Assembly (NCBI GenBank): GCA_003209655.1
Contig: QCPW01000001.1
Span: 434,001 to 498,000 of the forward strand
Length of the DNA: 64,000 bases
Source of the DNA: Prochlorococcus sp. AG-442-M23
Lineage (GTDB): Bacteria; Cyanobacteriota; Cyanobacteriia; PCC-6307; Cyanobiaceae
Reading direction: 5' to 3'
Part shown: positions 18,300 through 26,265 of the stretch, piece after piece
Layout: each line of letters starts with the position of its first letter
Position numbering within the stretch: the first letter of the stretch is position 1
Notes under the pieces: model-generated
What the model was told of the DNA's origin: nothing
Seen by the model: the letters and a program-made list of their open reading frames with translations, nothing else
Databases searched by the model: none
Translations under genes and position numbers: made by a program

Positions 18300-18542
18300 A
18301 TGACTGAGTCTACACCTCAAAATCCTCTTAAAAAAGGTATTTTAGTCTATTTAGATAAAGATGTATATTCATCAAGTATTGAATCATTGGCAAGTGATGA
18401 AGATTTACCTAGTTATGTGTTTGAAGGCCCTGGAGAAATTTTGTGTGTTAAAGAGGAATATGCTCAGGTCAGATGGCGTAGACCTGTCCCAGATGTCTGG
18501 TTTAAATTAGATCAACTAAAAGAATATATAGTTGCAGAATAA
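18300..18542 (+). CDS. ndhO: NDH-1 subunit O
   Basis: I choose the ATG at 18300 (80 aa, MTESTPQNPLKKG), since the upstream in-frame residues from 18273 are not family-like. NdhO is a small soluble subunit of the cyanobacterial/plastid NDH-1 complex on the stromal side. The core KGILVYLDKDVYSSS, LPSYVFEGPGEIL and YAQVRWRRPVPDVWFKLDQL match the family closely. An A/T-rich stretch of about 140 bp separates it from the divergent TIGR01777 gene. Confidence 0.92.
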   Translation: MTESTPQNPLKKGILVYLDKDVYSSSIESLASDEDLPSYVFEGPGEILCVKEEYAQVRWRRPVPDVWFKLDQLKEYIVAE

Positions 18543-18546
18543 TTAT

Positions 18547-19224
18547 TCAGGAAATAATACATTTTTTATCATAAGCCATTTTTGATTGGATTCTTTTTGC
18601 TTCTTTCATCATTTCTTTACCATCAAATAAATAATCATCTACATATCCTTGTGTGTACCTATCCAGTTCTGATAATGCATCTTTAACTTGAGAAAAACAG
18701 TGATAAAGATCTAAACCTAGAGAAGATATTGAATTGGGTACAGATATTGACTTGTAGAGTTTATCAACTTTTTCAATTTTTTTTTGGGAAAGAGTTATGT
18801 AACTGCAGAAGTTATTCATCAATTCTTCATCATATGGATCAGCAGATAGTTCTTTTATTTGTTGACTAAAAGGTTTGATTATTTGGCTAATAAATCTATT
18901 GGTTGGAATATAAATATTTTTAATCCAATTTTTAACTTCATTATCTTTTATTGTTGAACTATATTTTTTTTTATTTACTTTTTCTTCCCAATTTTCATTT
19001 CTAAAATTAGATAATTGTTGTGCAGAAAAAAGGGTTTTATCATATTTCTCTTTTTTTAAGGGATCATTGAGTGTTTCCCATGCAACTTGTATTGCAATAA
19101 ATCTATCTTTTTCCCCTCCTATATCGGGATGATGTTTTTTTACCAAGCGACGATATGAAGATTTAATTTCGCTTTGCGTTGCATCTTTTTTTAAACCTAA
19201 TTCTTCATAATGATTTTTAATCAT
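18547..19224 (-). CDS. J-domain (DnaJ-like) protein
   Basis: A 225-aa protein with an N-terminal J domain at about residues 4-65. It has NHYEELGLKKDATQSEIKSS, the invariant HPD tripeptide (KKHHPDIGG), and TLNDPLKKEKYD. No Gly/Phe region or zinc fingers follow, so it is a type-III J protein that would recruit Hsp70 (DnaK) to a specific client. The C-terminal 150 residues are helical with no motif known to me. Converges with ndhO (4-bp gap) and is followed on the same strand by nothing upstream except cysK, 15 bp away. Confidence 0.85.
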   Translation of the reverse strand: MIKNHYEELGLKKDATQSEIKSSYRRLVKKHHPDIGGEKDRFIAIQVAWETLNDPLKKEKYDKTLFSAQQLSNFRNENWEEKVNKKKYSSTIKDNEVKNWIKNIYIPTNRFISQIIKPFSQQIKELSADPYDEELMNNFCSYITLSQKKIEKVDKLYKSISVPNSISSLGLDLYHCFSQVKDALSELDRYTQGYVDDYLFDGKEMMKEAKRIQSKMAYDKKCIIS

Positions 19225-19239
19225 ATCTAATCCCCATTT

Positions 19240-20208
19240 TTACAAATAACCGTCTTGTCTTGCTTTAATTAAAGAATTTGATTCAAACATTGCTGTGGAT
19301 AAATATCTCTCACCAAAACTTGGAAGGATCACAATTAATCTTTTGTTAATAAGTTCTTCCCTTTGGCTAATTTTTATTGTTGCTGCTAGAGCAGCGCCAC
19401 TACTAATCCCTGATAAAAGACCCTCTAAACGAGCTAGTAATCTCCCATAGTAAAACGCATCATCATCATCTATCTTTATAATTTCATCTATTAATTCGGT
19501 ATTAAGTACTTTAGGAATGAAGCCTGCGCCAATCCCTTGTATTGAGTGGGAGCCTGCTTTTTCGCCTGAAATAACAGCACTTTTTGCTGGCTCAACTGCA
19601 TATATTTTGCAATTTGGATTAACTTTTTTTAAAAATCGAGCACATCCAGTGATGGTTCCTCCGGTACCAACTCCAGTTACTAATCCATCAACATTTTGAT
19701 TTGATTGTTCCCAAATTTCTCTAGCTGTTGTCCTTTCATGAATATCTGGATTAGCGAGATTTTCAAACTGATTAAACTGAAAACTATTTGAAATACTTGA
19801 AGATAATTCATTAGCTAAATCTAATGCCCCTTTCATTCCTTCTTCGCCCGGAGTAAGTTGTAATTCCGCACCATATGCGCGAAGCATTGCCCTTCTTTCA
19901 ATACTCATAGTATCAGGCATAGTTAATATCAATCTATAGCCCTTAGCTGCAGCAACCATTGCTAAAGCTATACCAGTATTTCCACTTGTTGCTTCAATCA
20001 AGGTTGTTTCTTTGGGTGATATTAATCCATCTTTTTCAGCTGAATTTATCATCGAGTATGCTATACGATCTTTAACAGATGCAGATGGATTGAAACTTTC
20101 AAGTTTTGCTATTATTTCAGGGTGACACTTACAGAAATTTTTTATACGATCTAATTTAACTAAAGGTGTTTTACCAACTAAAGAAGTAATATCATTAGCA
20201 ATTTCCAT
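19240..20208 (-). CDS. cysK: Cysteine synthase A (O-acetylserine sulfhydrylase)
   Basis: A 322-aa PLP enzyme that makes cysteine from O-acetylserine and sulfide. The opening ITSLVGKTPLVKLDRI, the PLP-lysine motif PSASVKDRIAYSMI (Lys at about residue 47), the substrate loop EATSGNTGIALA and the phosphate-binding GTGGTITGCARFL are all intact. The C-terminal SGISSGAALAA is also standard. Length is normal. It precedes the J-domain gene by 15 bp on the same strand and may be cotranscribed with it. Confidence 0.95.
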   Translation of the reverse strand: MEIANDITSLVGKTPLVKLDRIKNFCKCHPEIIAKLESFNPSASVKDRIAYSMINSAEKDGLISPKETTLIEATSGNTGIALAMVAAAKGYRLILTMPDTMSIERRAMLRAYGAELQLTPGEEGMKGALDLANELSSSISNSFQFNQFENLANPDIHERTTAREIWEQSNQNVDGLVTGVGTGGTITGCARFLKKVNPNCKIYAVEPAKSAVISGEKAGSHSIQGIGAGFIPKVLNTELIDEIIKIDDDDAFYYGRLLARLEGLLSGISSGAALAATIKISQREELINKRLIVILPSFGERYLSTAMFESNSLIKARQDGYL

Positions 20209-20361
20209 GAAAAAGTCTACAAAAATAAATTTGTTTATTCTAATAGTAATTGCATATATCGATCTTTTAGAAAAAAAGTTTTAATTGAACTTAATTTCAA
20301 AACAACTTCTTAGAAAAGATTGTTCTATAGTTTGTTTATAATTAATTATTTAGGATTTTTT

Positions 20362-20631
20362 ATGTATTCTCTTGAAATAAGCCTCAGATATTCTCCTTTC
20401 CCACTTTCAATCCAGAAGAGAAATTATGATGATGTTAAAAGAATCTATGATGAAATCAAAGATTTCATGAATGGAAATAACCAAACCTCGACTTTAATTG
20501 AATTGAGTTGTGAAAAAGTTCAAGATAAATTGATTACTGTTCTTGCCAAAGAAGTTATTTCTGTTCAGATATATGAAAAGTCTGCAGTAGCCGGTGGTTC
20601 AAAAAGACCGGGATTTTCTTTAGATATTTAA
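20362..20631 (+). CDS. UPF0367-like small cyanobacterial protein
   Basis: I place the start at the ATG at 20362 (89 aa, MYSLEISLRYSPFPLSIQKR), because the preceding in-frame residues are hydrophobic and not family-like. The opening, the middle LIELSCEKVQDK, the VISVQIYEKS strand and the end GSKRPGFSLDI fit the UPF0367 family of cyanobacteria as I know it. No function is established. The ABC ATPase begins 1 bp after its stop, so the two are cotranscribed. Confidence 0.72.
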   Translation: MYSLEISLRYSPFPLSIQKRNYDDVKRIYDEIKDFMNGNNQTSTLIELSCEKVQDKLITVLAKEVISVQIYEKSAVAGGSKRPGFSLDI

Positions 20632-20632
20632 T

Positions 20633-21316
20633 ATGATAGGTATTGATAATACTTCCCTAGATCAAGTACCGAAAGTAACTTTTCAAAATGTAAGCTTTTC
20701 ATGGCCAGGAAAAAAACAGCTTGTGATAAATAATTGTAGTTTTTCTATTAATAAACAAGGTTTATGGATGATTGTAGGTAAAAATGGAAGTGGGAAGAGT
20801 AGCTTGCTAAAACTAATAACTGGACTTCTTAAGCCAAGCAATGGAGTTATAAATAATTCAGCTAATTTTGGGATGGTTTTCCAAAATCCTGATCATCAAA
20901 TTTTAATGCCAAACTGCAGGAGCGAACTTCTTTTAAATATTAATCAAAAGTTAAGTAGAAAAGAAATTACTAATAAAATTGATATTGCACTCAAAAAAGT
21001 TGGATTAACTGGATTTGATAAAAGACCGATTCACACTTTAAGTGGTGGTCAAAAACAACGATTAACTATTGCTTGTTGCCTAATTGGTGACAAGAATTTT
21101 ATTCTTATGGACGAGCCTACAGCTTTATTGGACAGCTCTAGTCAATTAAAAATTTTAAAAATAATTAGAGATCTTACAAATAATAAAAAAAATCCCTTTA
21201 CTGTTTTATGGATTACACATCGTTTAGAGGAATTAATTTATGCAGATGCAGTAGCAGAGATGAAGAATGGAAATTTGTCAGATTGGCAGAAACCATTAAA
21301 CTTTCAATATAATTAG
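20633..21316 (+). CDS. ABC transporter ATP-binding protein (EcfA/CbiO-like)
   Basis: A 227-aa nucleotide-binding subunit. Walker A GKNGSGKSS is at about residues 46-54, the Q-loop in GMVFQNPDHQILMP, the signature LSGGQKQR near 137, and Walker B ILMDEPTALLDSS with a following His switch WITHRLEEL. The FQNPDHQ Q-loop is typical of energy-coupling-factor ATPases (cobalt, biotin, other vitamins). No membrane partner gene is adjacent, so the substrate cannot be told. The UPF0367-like gene lies 1 bp upstream; tRNA-Asn follows by 48 bp. Confidence 0.85.
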   Translation: MIGIDNTSLDQVPKVTFQNVSFSWPGKKQLVINNCSFSINKQGLWMIVGKNGSGKSSLLKLITGLLKPSNGVINNSANFGMVFQNPDHQILMPNCRSELLLNINQKLSRKEITNKIDIALKKVGLTGFDKRPIHTLSGGQKQRLTIACCLIGDKNFILMDEPTALLDSSSQLKILKIIRDLTNNKKNPFTVLWITHRLEELIYADAVAEMKNGNLSDWQKPLNFQYN

Positions 21317-21364
21317 GGATTACCTCTTGTCATAAGGGACATGTAGGAGTTAAATTTCTTATAT

Positions 21365-21436
<72 letters not shown>

Positions 21437-21461
21437 TTCAATTTAAGATAATATTAACTTT

Positions 21462-21488
21462 AAGACCCAAAATAGGGTCTTTTTTTTG
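21462..21488 (+). terminator. Rho-independent terminator of tRNA-Asn
   Basis: An inverted repeat AAGACCC / GGGTCTT with loop AAAATA is followed directly by a run of T. It lies 26 bp after the tRNA. A TTTAAGA heptamer is repeated just before and inside it (21442-21448 and 21459-21465). Confidence 0.85.
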
Positions 21489-21496
21489 AAAGTAAT

Positions 21497-22348
21497 ATGC
21501 CATCATATTTCCCCCTACTCCCTTCAATATGTCTACACTCTTTAAATAAAGAAATAAAATCTTCTACGACATTATTGAATAATACTAATAATTTAAAAGA
21601 ATTTAATCAATCAAGAAAAAATCTTAAATCTATATATATTGGAACATACAAATTGTCTGGGTTGATTTGGGAGCTCATTTCGATAAAAAAGTGCAAATAT
21701 GGTGAGTTTTTTGATATTACAAGAAATGCTATTAATGTAAAATCAAATCAAATGGTTGTTTCGCTTTTTAAAATACAAGATGAGTTTCCAACATCTTCAC
21801 GCATTCTCCCAAAACCAGATTCATTACGAGTTGATTCATCCCCAGTAGCTGAAAGAGTTTCACTTAACTATCACTTTGAAGGCACAACAACAAGTTATCT
21901 AGGAGAATATCCCTATGAAATGGCTAACATTGATAAGGGAAGTTTTTGGTCTTTCGATGCTCTTAAAGAAATTCCTATTACAAGCAAAAGTGTTAAAAGT
22001 TTCTTGATTTTAATGAATATAAATCGTGATGCTGAAAAGCAGAGCGAAGTTAATTTGGATATTTATAATCCTCACCAAAAAGATGAATCTTTGCATTGGA
22101 AAGCTCGCCAAAACAGTTTTACAGTTATTAATCTAGAAGAAATAAATAAGGCCTTAAATTCTGAAAAAATCCATAAAACATTTTTCATTCAATGTAAAAG
22201 TTGTAATTTTATCCCTATGTTCTTAAGTGTGGATTTTAACAATAAGCAACTCTCCCTCGAACATACCCATCCACCTCATTCATTATTATGGGGTCGAGAC
22301 AGACTTAAAGTCATTAAACTATTAAAGGATAGATGGATCATAAAATAA
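21497..22348 (+). CDS. Unrecognised 283-aa protein at the tRNA-proximal edge of the variable region
   Basis: A complete ORF beginning 9 bp after the tRNA terminator. No domain is recognised and there is no signal peptide or membrane span. The middle has PKPDSLRVDSSPVAERVSLN and EGTTTSYLGEYPYEMA. The last 110 residues read as alternating strands (KSFLILMNI, SEVNLDIYNP, SFTVINLEE, TFFIQCKSC, PMFLSVDF), suggesting a beta-sandwich, and end with LEHTHPPHSLLWGRDR. It overlaps the next gene by 16 bp in a different frame, so the two are translated together. The tail resembles in layout the end of that next protein, hinting at a common beta domain. Confidence 0.6.
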   Translation: MPSYFPLLPSICLHSLNKEIKSSTTLLNNTNNLKEFNQSRKNLKSIYIGTYKLSGLIWELISIKKCKYGEFFDITRNAINVKSNQMVVSLFKIQDEFPTSSRILPKPDSLRVDSSPVAERVSLNYHFEGTTTSYLGEYPYEMANIDKGSFWSFDALKEIPITSKSVKSFLILMNINRDAEKQSEVNLDIYNPHQKDESLHWKARQNSFTVINLEEINKALNSEKIHKTFFIQCKSCNFIPMFLSVDFNNKQLSLEHTHPPHSLLWGRDRLKVIKLLKDRWIIK

Positions 22349-23160
22349 AGTCTTTTTTTAAAAAAAATATACCTGGACCTTTAAGAAATATTTTTTCTGT
22401 TATTTACAATAGAGGATCTAATCCTTATAGCTCAAAGAGTAGTATTTTTTCTCAAGTAAATATTTCTGATTTTTTTGTTTGGAATCCTCACGTTGAAAAG
22501 ATTGATTTTATTGCAGAAAATATTAGAGCTTTGTTTACAGGAGAGAATGTAGAGGTTCTTCATTGTTTTAAATTTTTCTCGCATGAAGGGGAATTTCTTA
22601 GTGAAGAAAAATATAAAAGTAATGACTTCTTCTCCCGAATACCATTAAATGGTCCTCCAAAATCTTCGTTTTATAGTTCATTTATTCACTATATTGAGGC
22701 TGAAAAAAGCTTTCATAAGCTAGTAAAAATTTTCTTTAAAAACAAGCTTTTTTTTGGTGAACAAAACAGGGGTTATTGTATTTATTATCCAAAAAATTCT
22801 CTTGTCGGATCAGCTGTTCATGGGAACTTTGGAGGAATTGCAAGTAAAGGCAAAAATCTTTTAGCTAGACAAAGATTATTTCACCTATACACCCCTGTTT
22901 ATAAATTTGAATCTCATAATAGTTATGATTTAGTTTTTAATAATCCAACTTCTTCTAAAATAAATATACAAATAATTTTAAATAAAAACTCAGAAGAAAT
23001 TCACCACTTACAAATTAATTCTTTAGGAACAAAAAGTTTTAAATTAGAAAATTTTGCTGGAAGTATAACTTTCAGATCAAAACTCCCAATTTGCAGACCT
23101 TTATTATTCAAAAATGTGAATGGATTAAAATCAGTTAATTTTGATGTTTTACATACCTAA
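22333..23160 (+). CDS. Unrecognised 275-aa protein, coupled to the preceding gene
   Basis: It starts at an ATG inside the end of the previous gene (16-bp overlap). The N-terminus is basic (DHKIKSFFKKNIPGPLRN), without a clear signal peptide. The central part carries GEQNRGYCIYYPKNS and AVHGNFGGIA. The C-terminal 90 residues look like beta strands (YDLVFNNP, KINIQIILN, EIHHLQINS, KSFKLENF, SITFRSKL, PLLFKN, SVNFDVLHT). I recognise no family. A plausible terminator at 23279 ends the pair. Pairing and overlap with its neighbour suggest a complex or a shared pathway step. Confidence 0.6.
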   Translation: MDHKIKSFFKKNIPGPLRNIFSVIYNRGSNPYSSKSSIFSQVNISDFFVWNPHVEKIDFIAENIRALFTGENVEVLHCFKFFSHEGEFLSEEKYKSNDFFSRIPLNGPPKSSFYSSFIHYIEAEKSFHKLVKIFFKNKLFFGEQNRGYCIYYPKNSLVGSAVHGNFGGIASKGKNLLARQRLFHLYTPVYKFESHNSYDLVFNNPTSSKINIQIILNKNSEEIHHLQINSLGTKSFKLENFAGSITFRSKLPICRPLLFKNVNGLKSVNFDVLHT

Positions 23161-23278
23161 ACTTGTTTATTTTTTAATCAAATATGCTCATCAATAGAAA
23201 GTTTTATGTCTTAAGACATTCCAATTATTAGAAAGATAATCCCTCATTATAATTATTTACTTTAATCGATATATTGCT

Positions 23279-23300
23279 AAATCCCTATTTTGGATTTTTT
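23279..23300. terminator. Possible intrinsic terminator between convergent genes
   Basis: AAATCC and GGATTT flank the loop CTATTTT, and the right arm runs on into six T residues. The stem is short and A/T rich, so this is weak, but it is placed correctly after the 21497-23160 gene pair. Confidence 0.45.
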
Positions 23301-23430
23301 GATTGCTTGGCGAAATTAATTATTAGAACCAGTACAGATTATTTAAATTCTGATTCCTCATAACTCGAATACTTTATAGTGTTAGTTTACATTTAATTAA
23401 GTCATAAAGGAAATGATAATTTCGCTTGAT

Positions 23431-24636
23431 TTAATTGGAGTACAAGTGTTCATATAAAAACCTGTGTCCCTCTTCATTGAGATGTCCATCATAACCGTAA
23501 TAAAGAATATTATTACAATTTTCTTTTGAACAATCTTTATTTTGATTGTATTGAGATATGTGTATCTTCATTGGTTCAAATAGATCAATAAAATTTTTTC
23601 CAATATCATTTTTTAATTTTTCTTTTAATCCAGTTAGGGTTAATTCTGTGTGGATTGGGACATTATATTGGTAACTTGTTCTGCCAGGAAAATTTTCTCC
23701 TTTAAAACTAAATGGAGAAGGTATATAAATGAAGCGAATTTTAGAATTTCTTTTAGTAGCTTCTTCTATCATATTTTTTACATCATTTAAAACTATTTCA
23801 TATGATTCTTTGTACACTTTATCCCAACATTTATAAGGTAGGGAAAAATATAGATAATCAACTAATAACGGAGATAATTTATCTTTATTATCCTTTAAAA
23901 ATTGACATTTATTATTATCTTTTGAGTAATTTAACCAAAAATCTTGGTGAGGTTTTTTATGTTTTTGTGATAAATAAACTTTTTGCAATTTTTGTAAGGT
24001 AAACGATTTTTTCATAAAATATTTAATAATACTTTTATAATATTTTTGATCTAAAGCTGTTTCTTGCTTATTAAAGGAAAAATATCTAGACCCATAACTA
24101 GGTGTAAAATCGTTTGCGAAAAGATAAATATCATACTTACTATTATTTGCATTTATAGCTTTTATCGATTTTAAATATTGCTCAGTATTCCAAGAAGCAT
24201 AACCAAAGCCATATGCTTTAATAACTGTTTTATCATTATTAATTAATCCATAAACTGTTTTTTCATATTGAATTTCATCTGCTTGAATAAATGAATCACC
24301 AATTAAAAAGAGATTAAATTTATTTTTTGCAAACTTTTGACTTATTGATTTCTTATTAACTCTCCCTCCAAAATTATCAGTATAAGATATAGTTTCATTT
24401 ATTATTGGATAGTCTTCGGTTCTAATTCTTGTAGAGATAGTATTAGGGCAGGAACCATATCTAAATTTAATTTGATTTAGTTTTAAGTTTTCACAGTATG
24501 AGTTGAAATTTTTTTCTAAAATATACTTTGCGTAGTATATTCTTAACCTAGGGGGAATTTCAAAAATAATTAGACAGGAAAAGAATATCAATCCTAATAG
24601 TATGAGAAATTGAGTCTTTAATTGTTTAAAATACAT
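23431..24636 (-). CDS. SGNH-hydrolase-like membrane-anchored protein
   Basis: A 401-aa protein with one N-terminal hydrophobic segment (about residues 9-27) that would anchor it, leaving the rest outside the cytoplasm. The SGNH blocks are visible: FLIGDSFIQAD (block I Ser), GFGYASWNTEQYL (block II Gly), FANDFTPS (block III Asn), and DGHLNEEGHRFL near the end (block V Asp/His). The DGHxN..GH ending is like AlgX-type and glycan O-acetylation proteins. It therefore probably hydrolyses or transfers acyl groups on a surface sugar. It faces the 21497-23160 pair convergently and is divergent from the leader ORF at 24968. Confidence 0.7.
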   Translation of the reverse strand: MYFKQLKTQFLILLGLIFFSCLIIFEIPPRLRIYYAKYILEKNFNSYCENLKLNQIKFRYGSCPNTISTRIRTEDYPIINETISYTDNFGGRVNKKSISQKFAKNKFNLFLIGDSFIQADEIQYEKTVYGLINNDKTVIKAYGFGYASWNTEQYLKSIKAINANNSKYDIYLFANDFTPSYGSRYFSFNKQETALDQKYYKSIIKYFMKKSFTLQKLQKVYLSQKHKKPHQDFWLNYSKDNNKCQFLKDNKDKLSPLLVDYLYFSLPYKCWDKVYKESYEIVLNDVKNMIEEATKRNSKIRFIYIPSPFSFKGENFPGRTSYQYNVPIHTELTLTGLKEKLKNDIGKNFIDLFEPMKIHISQYNQNKDCSKENCNNILYYGYDGHLNEEGHRFLYEHLYSN

Positions 24637-24967
24637 ATTTGAGTTAGGAGATCAAATTTATATGAGTGGAACTGTAGATTATTTATTAAAAAAGTAGTAT
24701 CCATATTAATACCATAATTTTAATTCAAAGTCCTAACCAAAACTTTTTCCTGCACTATTACAGAAAATGTTCCATTAAAAATTACTGAAGAAGCACAATA
24801 ATAATTTTTAAAAAGTATTTCCTAAAAAAATTTTGTTTGAAATTGTTTATTGTTTTTCTCTTAAAAAAAATATACTTCGTAAACTTTTAAGTCTAATTAT
24901 TTAATTCTATGTTTTCATAGTCATCTATAAATATTTATTCAGTACTATTAGAATAGAAGGAGGGACT
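24637..24967. other. A/T-rich divergent intergenic region (331 bp)
   Basis: It lies between the SGNH gene and a short leader ORF and must hold both promoters. The only clear element is the strong Shine-Dalgarno sequence AAGGAGG at 24957-24963, 4 nt before the ATG at 24968. No ORF over about 15 codons is convincing. Confidence 0.6.
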
Positions 24968-25036
24968 ATGATTTGTAATCGCAAGATAATCTTTTTTATC
25001 GCTATGTTTATAATAGAAATATATTCAATTGAATAA
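24968..25036 (+). CDS. Putative 22-residue leader peptide coupled to the next gene
   Basis: The ORF opens with ATG at 24968, preceded by AAGGAGG at a 4-nt spacing, unusually strong for this A/T-rich genome. It has 22 codons giving a basic then hydrophobic peptide (MICNRKIIFFIAMFII followed by EIYSIE). The stop TAA shares its final A with the ATG of the gene at 25036 (TAATG), so ribosomes ending here can restart directly. The gene at 25036 has no SD of its own other than what lies inside this ORF. It could be a translation-coupling leader or a small membrane peptide; there is no homology evidence. Confidence 0.45.
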   Translation: MICNRKIIFFIAMFIIEIYSIE

Positions 25037-25998
25037 TGGATAAGGTGTTTGCTTTTGGAGGACCCAAAAACTGGAATGCTGATAAAAAACAAAGTATTGA
25101 TTTAATAGATAGAATAATTCTTGATGGAAATTACATACACACATGTTATGACTATGGAGGCCATCTACAATTTGTTAGAGATGCAGCAATAAGGAATAAT
25201 AAGAAATTAAAGTTAATTTTAAAATGCTATCTTAACTACCCAGATATAAATAGCATTAGAAGAAGATCATTATATGAACAAATATATAGAGTTAAAAAAA
25301 TTCTTAATGTTGAAAATGAAATTATTATACAAATTTCATCAATCAATTCTTCGCGTGATTTTTTCGTTTCAAATTTAAATAAATTTCTAAACTTAATGTT
25401 TAATGATTTCTCAATAAAAACAATACTTTTGGAGTCTTTTCCTGCATCTGAAAAGTTTATTAAACAAGCAATAATAAGAATGAAAGAAGCTCAAATTTCC
25501 TCTGGTTTAGGAAATATTATCCAATTAGGAGTCACTTCATATGAAAACAATAGTTTGATAGGTTTTACACAAGAAATGAGAAATTTTATAACTAAAAATT
25601 CACTCTTATTTGCTCCTATGCGAGTAATGGGTTCAAAAATGAATAGTAAGGAAATTATGGAAGCTAAGGCAAAACTAAAATTGGATATGCAATATGCCGG
25701 CTTTTTTAGAGCAATAACTTCAGTATCAAATATAAATCAATACAAAGATTTAATGAACTTTTCAAATCAAAATCTATCAGTTTTTAGAAAAAGTGAAGTA
25801 CTTTTTCTAAATCATAAAAATACTTGTAGGAAGGATGCAAGAACTCCATATATCCCTTTATATAAAGGACATATTACTGCTACATTTGCTAGGTTCAGAT
25901 ATCTACTGGCAGCTATTTTTAGAAATTTAATATATATTACTCAAGGTAAAAGAAGCATATCCACTATTACTTATATCTATCCCCCAGGTTTTTTATAA
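25036..25998 (+). CDS. Aldo/keto-reductase-like protein with altered catalytic residues
   Basis: A 320-aa protein whose layout suggests an AKR TIM barrel. GGNYIHTCYDYGG-like segment (residues about 33-42, NYIHTCYDYG) aligns with the family FDTADxYG, LKLILKC with the catalytic-Lys strand, TILLESFP with the LLLHxP strand, and IIQLGVTSYENN with the GVSN strand. In this alignment Tyr and Lys of the tetrad are kept, but Asp is replaced by His and His by Glu. The C-terminal 60 residues are basic and unlike AKRs (FARFRYLLAAIFRNLIYI). The function may therefore be non-reductive. It is translationally coupled to the 22-codon ORF upstream. Confidence 0.5.
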   Translation: MDKVFAFGGPKNWNADKKQSIDLIDRIILDGNYIHTCYDYGGHLQFVRDAAIRNNKKLKLILKCYLNYPDINSIRRRSLYEQIYRVKKILNVENEIIIQISSINSSRDFFVSNLNKFLNLMFNDFSIKTILLESFPASEKFIKQAIIRMKEAQISSGLGNIIQLGVTSYENNSLIGFTQEMRNFITKNSLLFAPMRVMGSKMNSKEIMEAKAKLKLDMQYAGFFRAITSVSNINQYKDLMNFSNQNLSVFRKSEVLFLNHKNTCRKDARTPYIPLYKGHITATFARFRYLLAAIFRNLIYITQGKRSISTITYIYPPGFL

Positions 25999-26193
25999 AT
26001 AATTTGATTTACATCCCACCCGTGCAGTTTACGTTTAATATTTAAAAAATAGATAAAGAGCATTAAAAAAATTAATAGAGTTTTTTTAGGTTTATGAAAA
26101 ATTTAATTTGTGTTGATTAGCAGTGATAATTAATAGACCACTTTATTTCTTAGATTATATTCATTAGGTCAATGCTGTTTCATTCAAAATTAT

Positions 26194-26240
26194 CTCGCCT
26201 GAAGAGTCCAATTTAAGACTCAAAATAAATCTAGACTTTT
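26194..26240 (+). repeat. Candidate decayed copy of the tRNA-Asn 3' end and terminator
   Basis: Bases 26194-26218 match 21424-21448 (tRNA-Asn T-stem, acceptor 3' strand and flank) at 20 of 25 positions, and all five differences are transitions. The core gagtccaatttaaga differs by one base from gagttcaatttaaga. The match resumes (ctcaaaata against cccaaaata) if 17 bp between two TTTAAGA repeats in the tRNA copy are skipped, which is the terminator sequence. This is what an old attachment-site duplication would look like. I found it by eye; no statistics were run. Confidence 0.5.
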
Positions 26241-26265
26241 AAATGGTGCTTTTTTATTTAACTAA

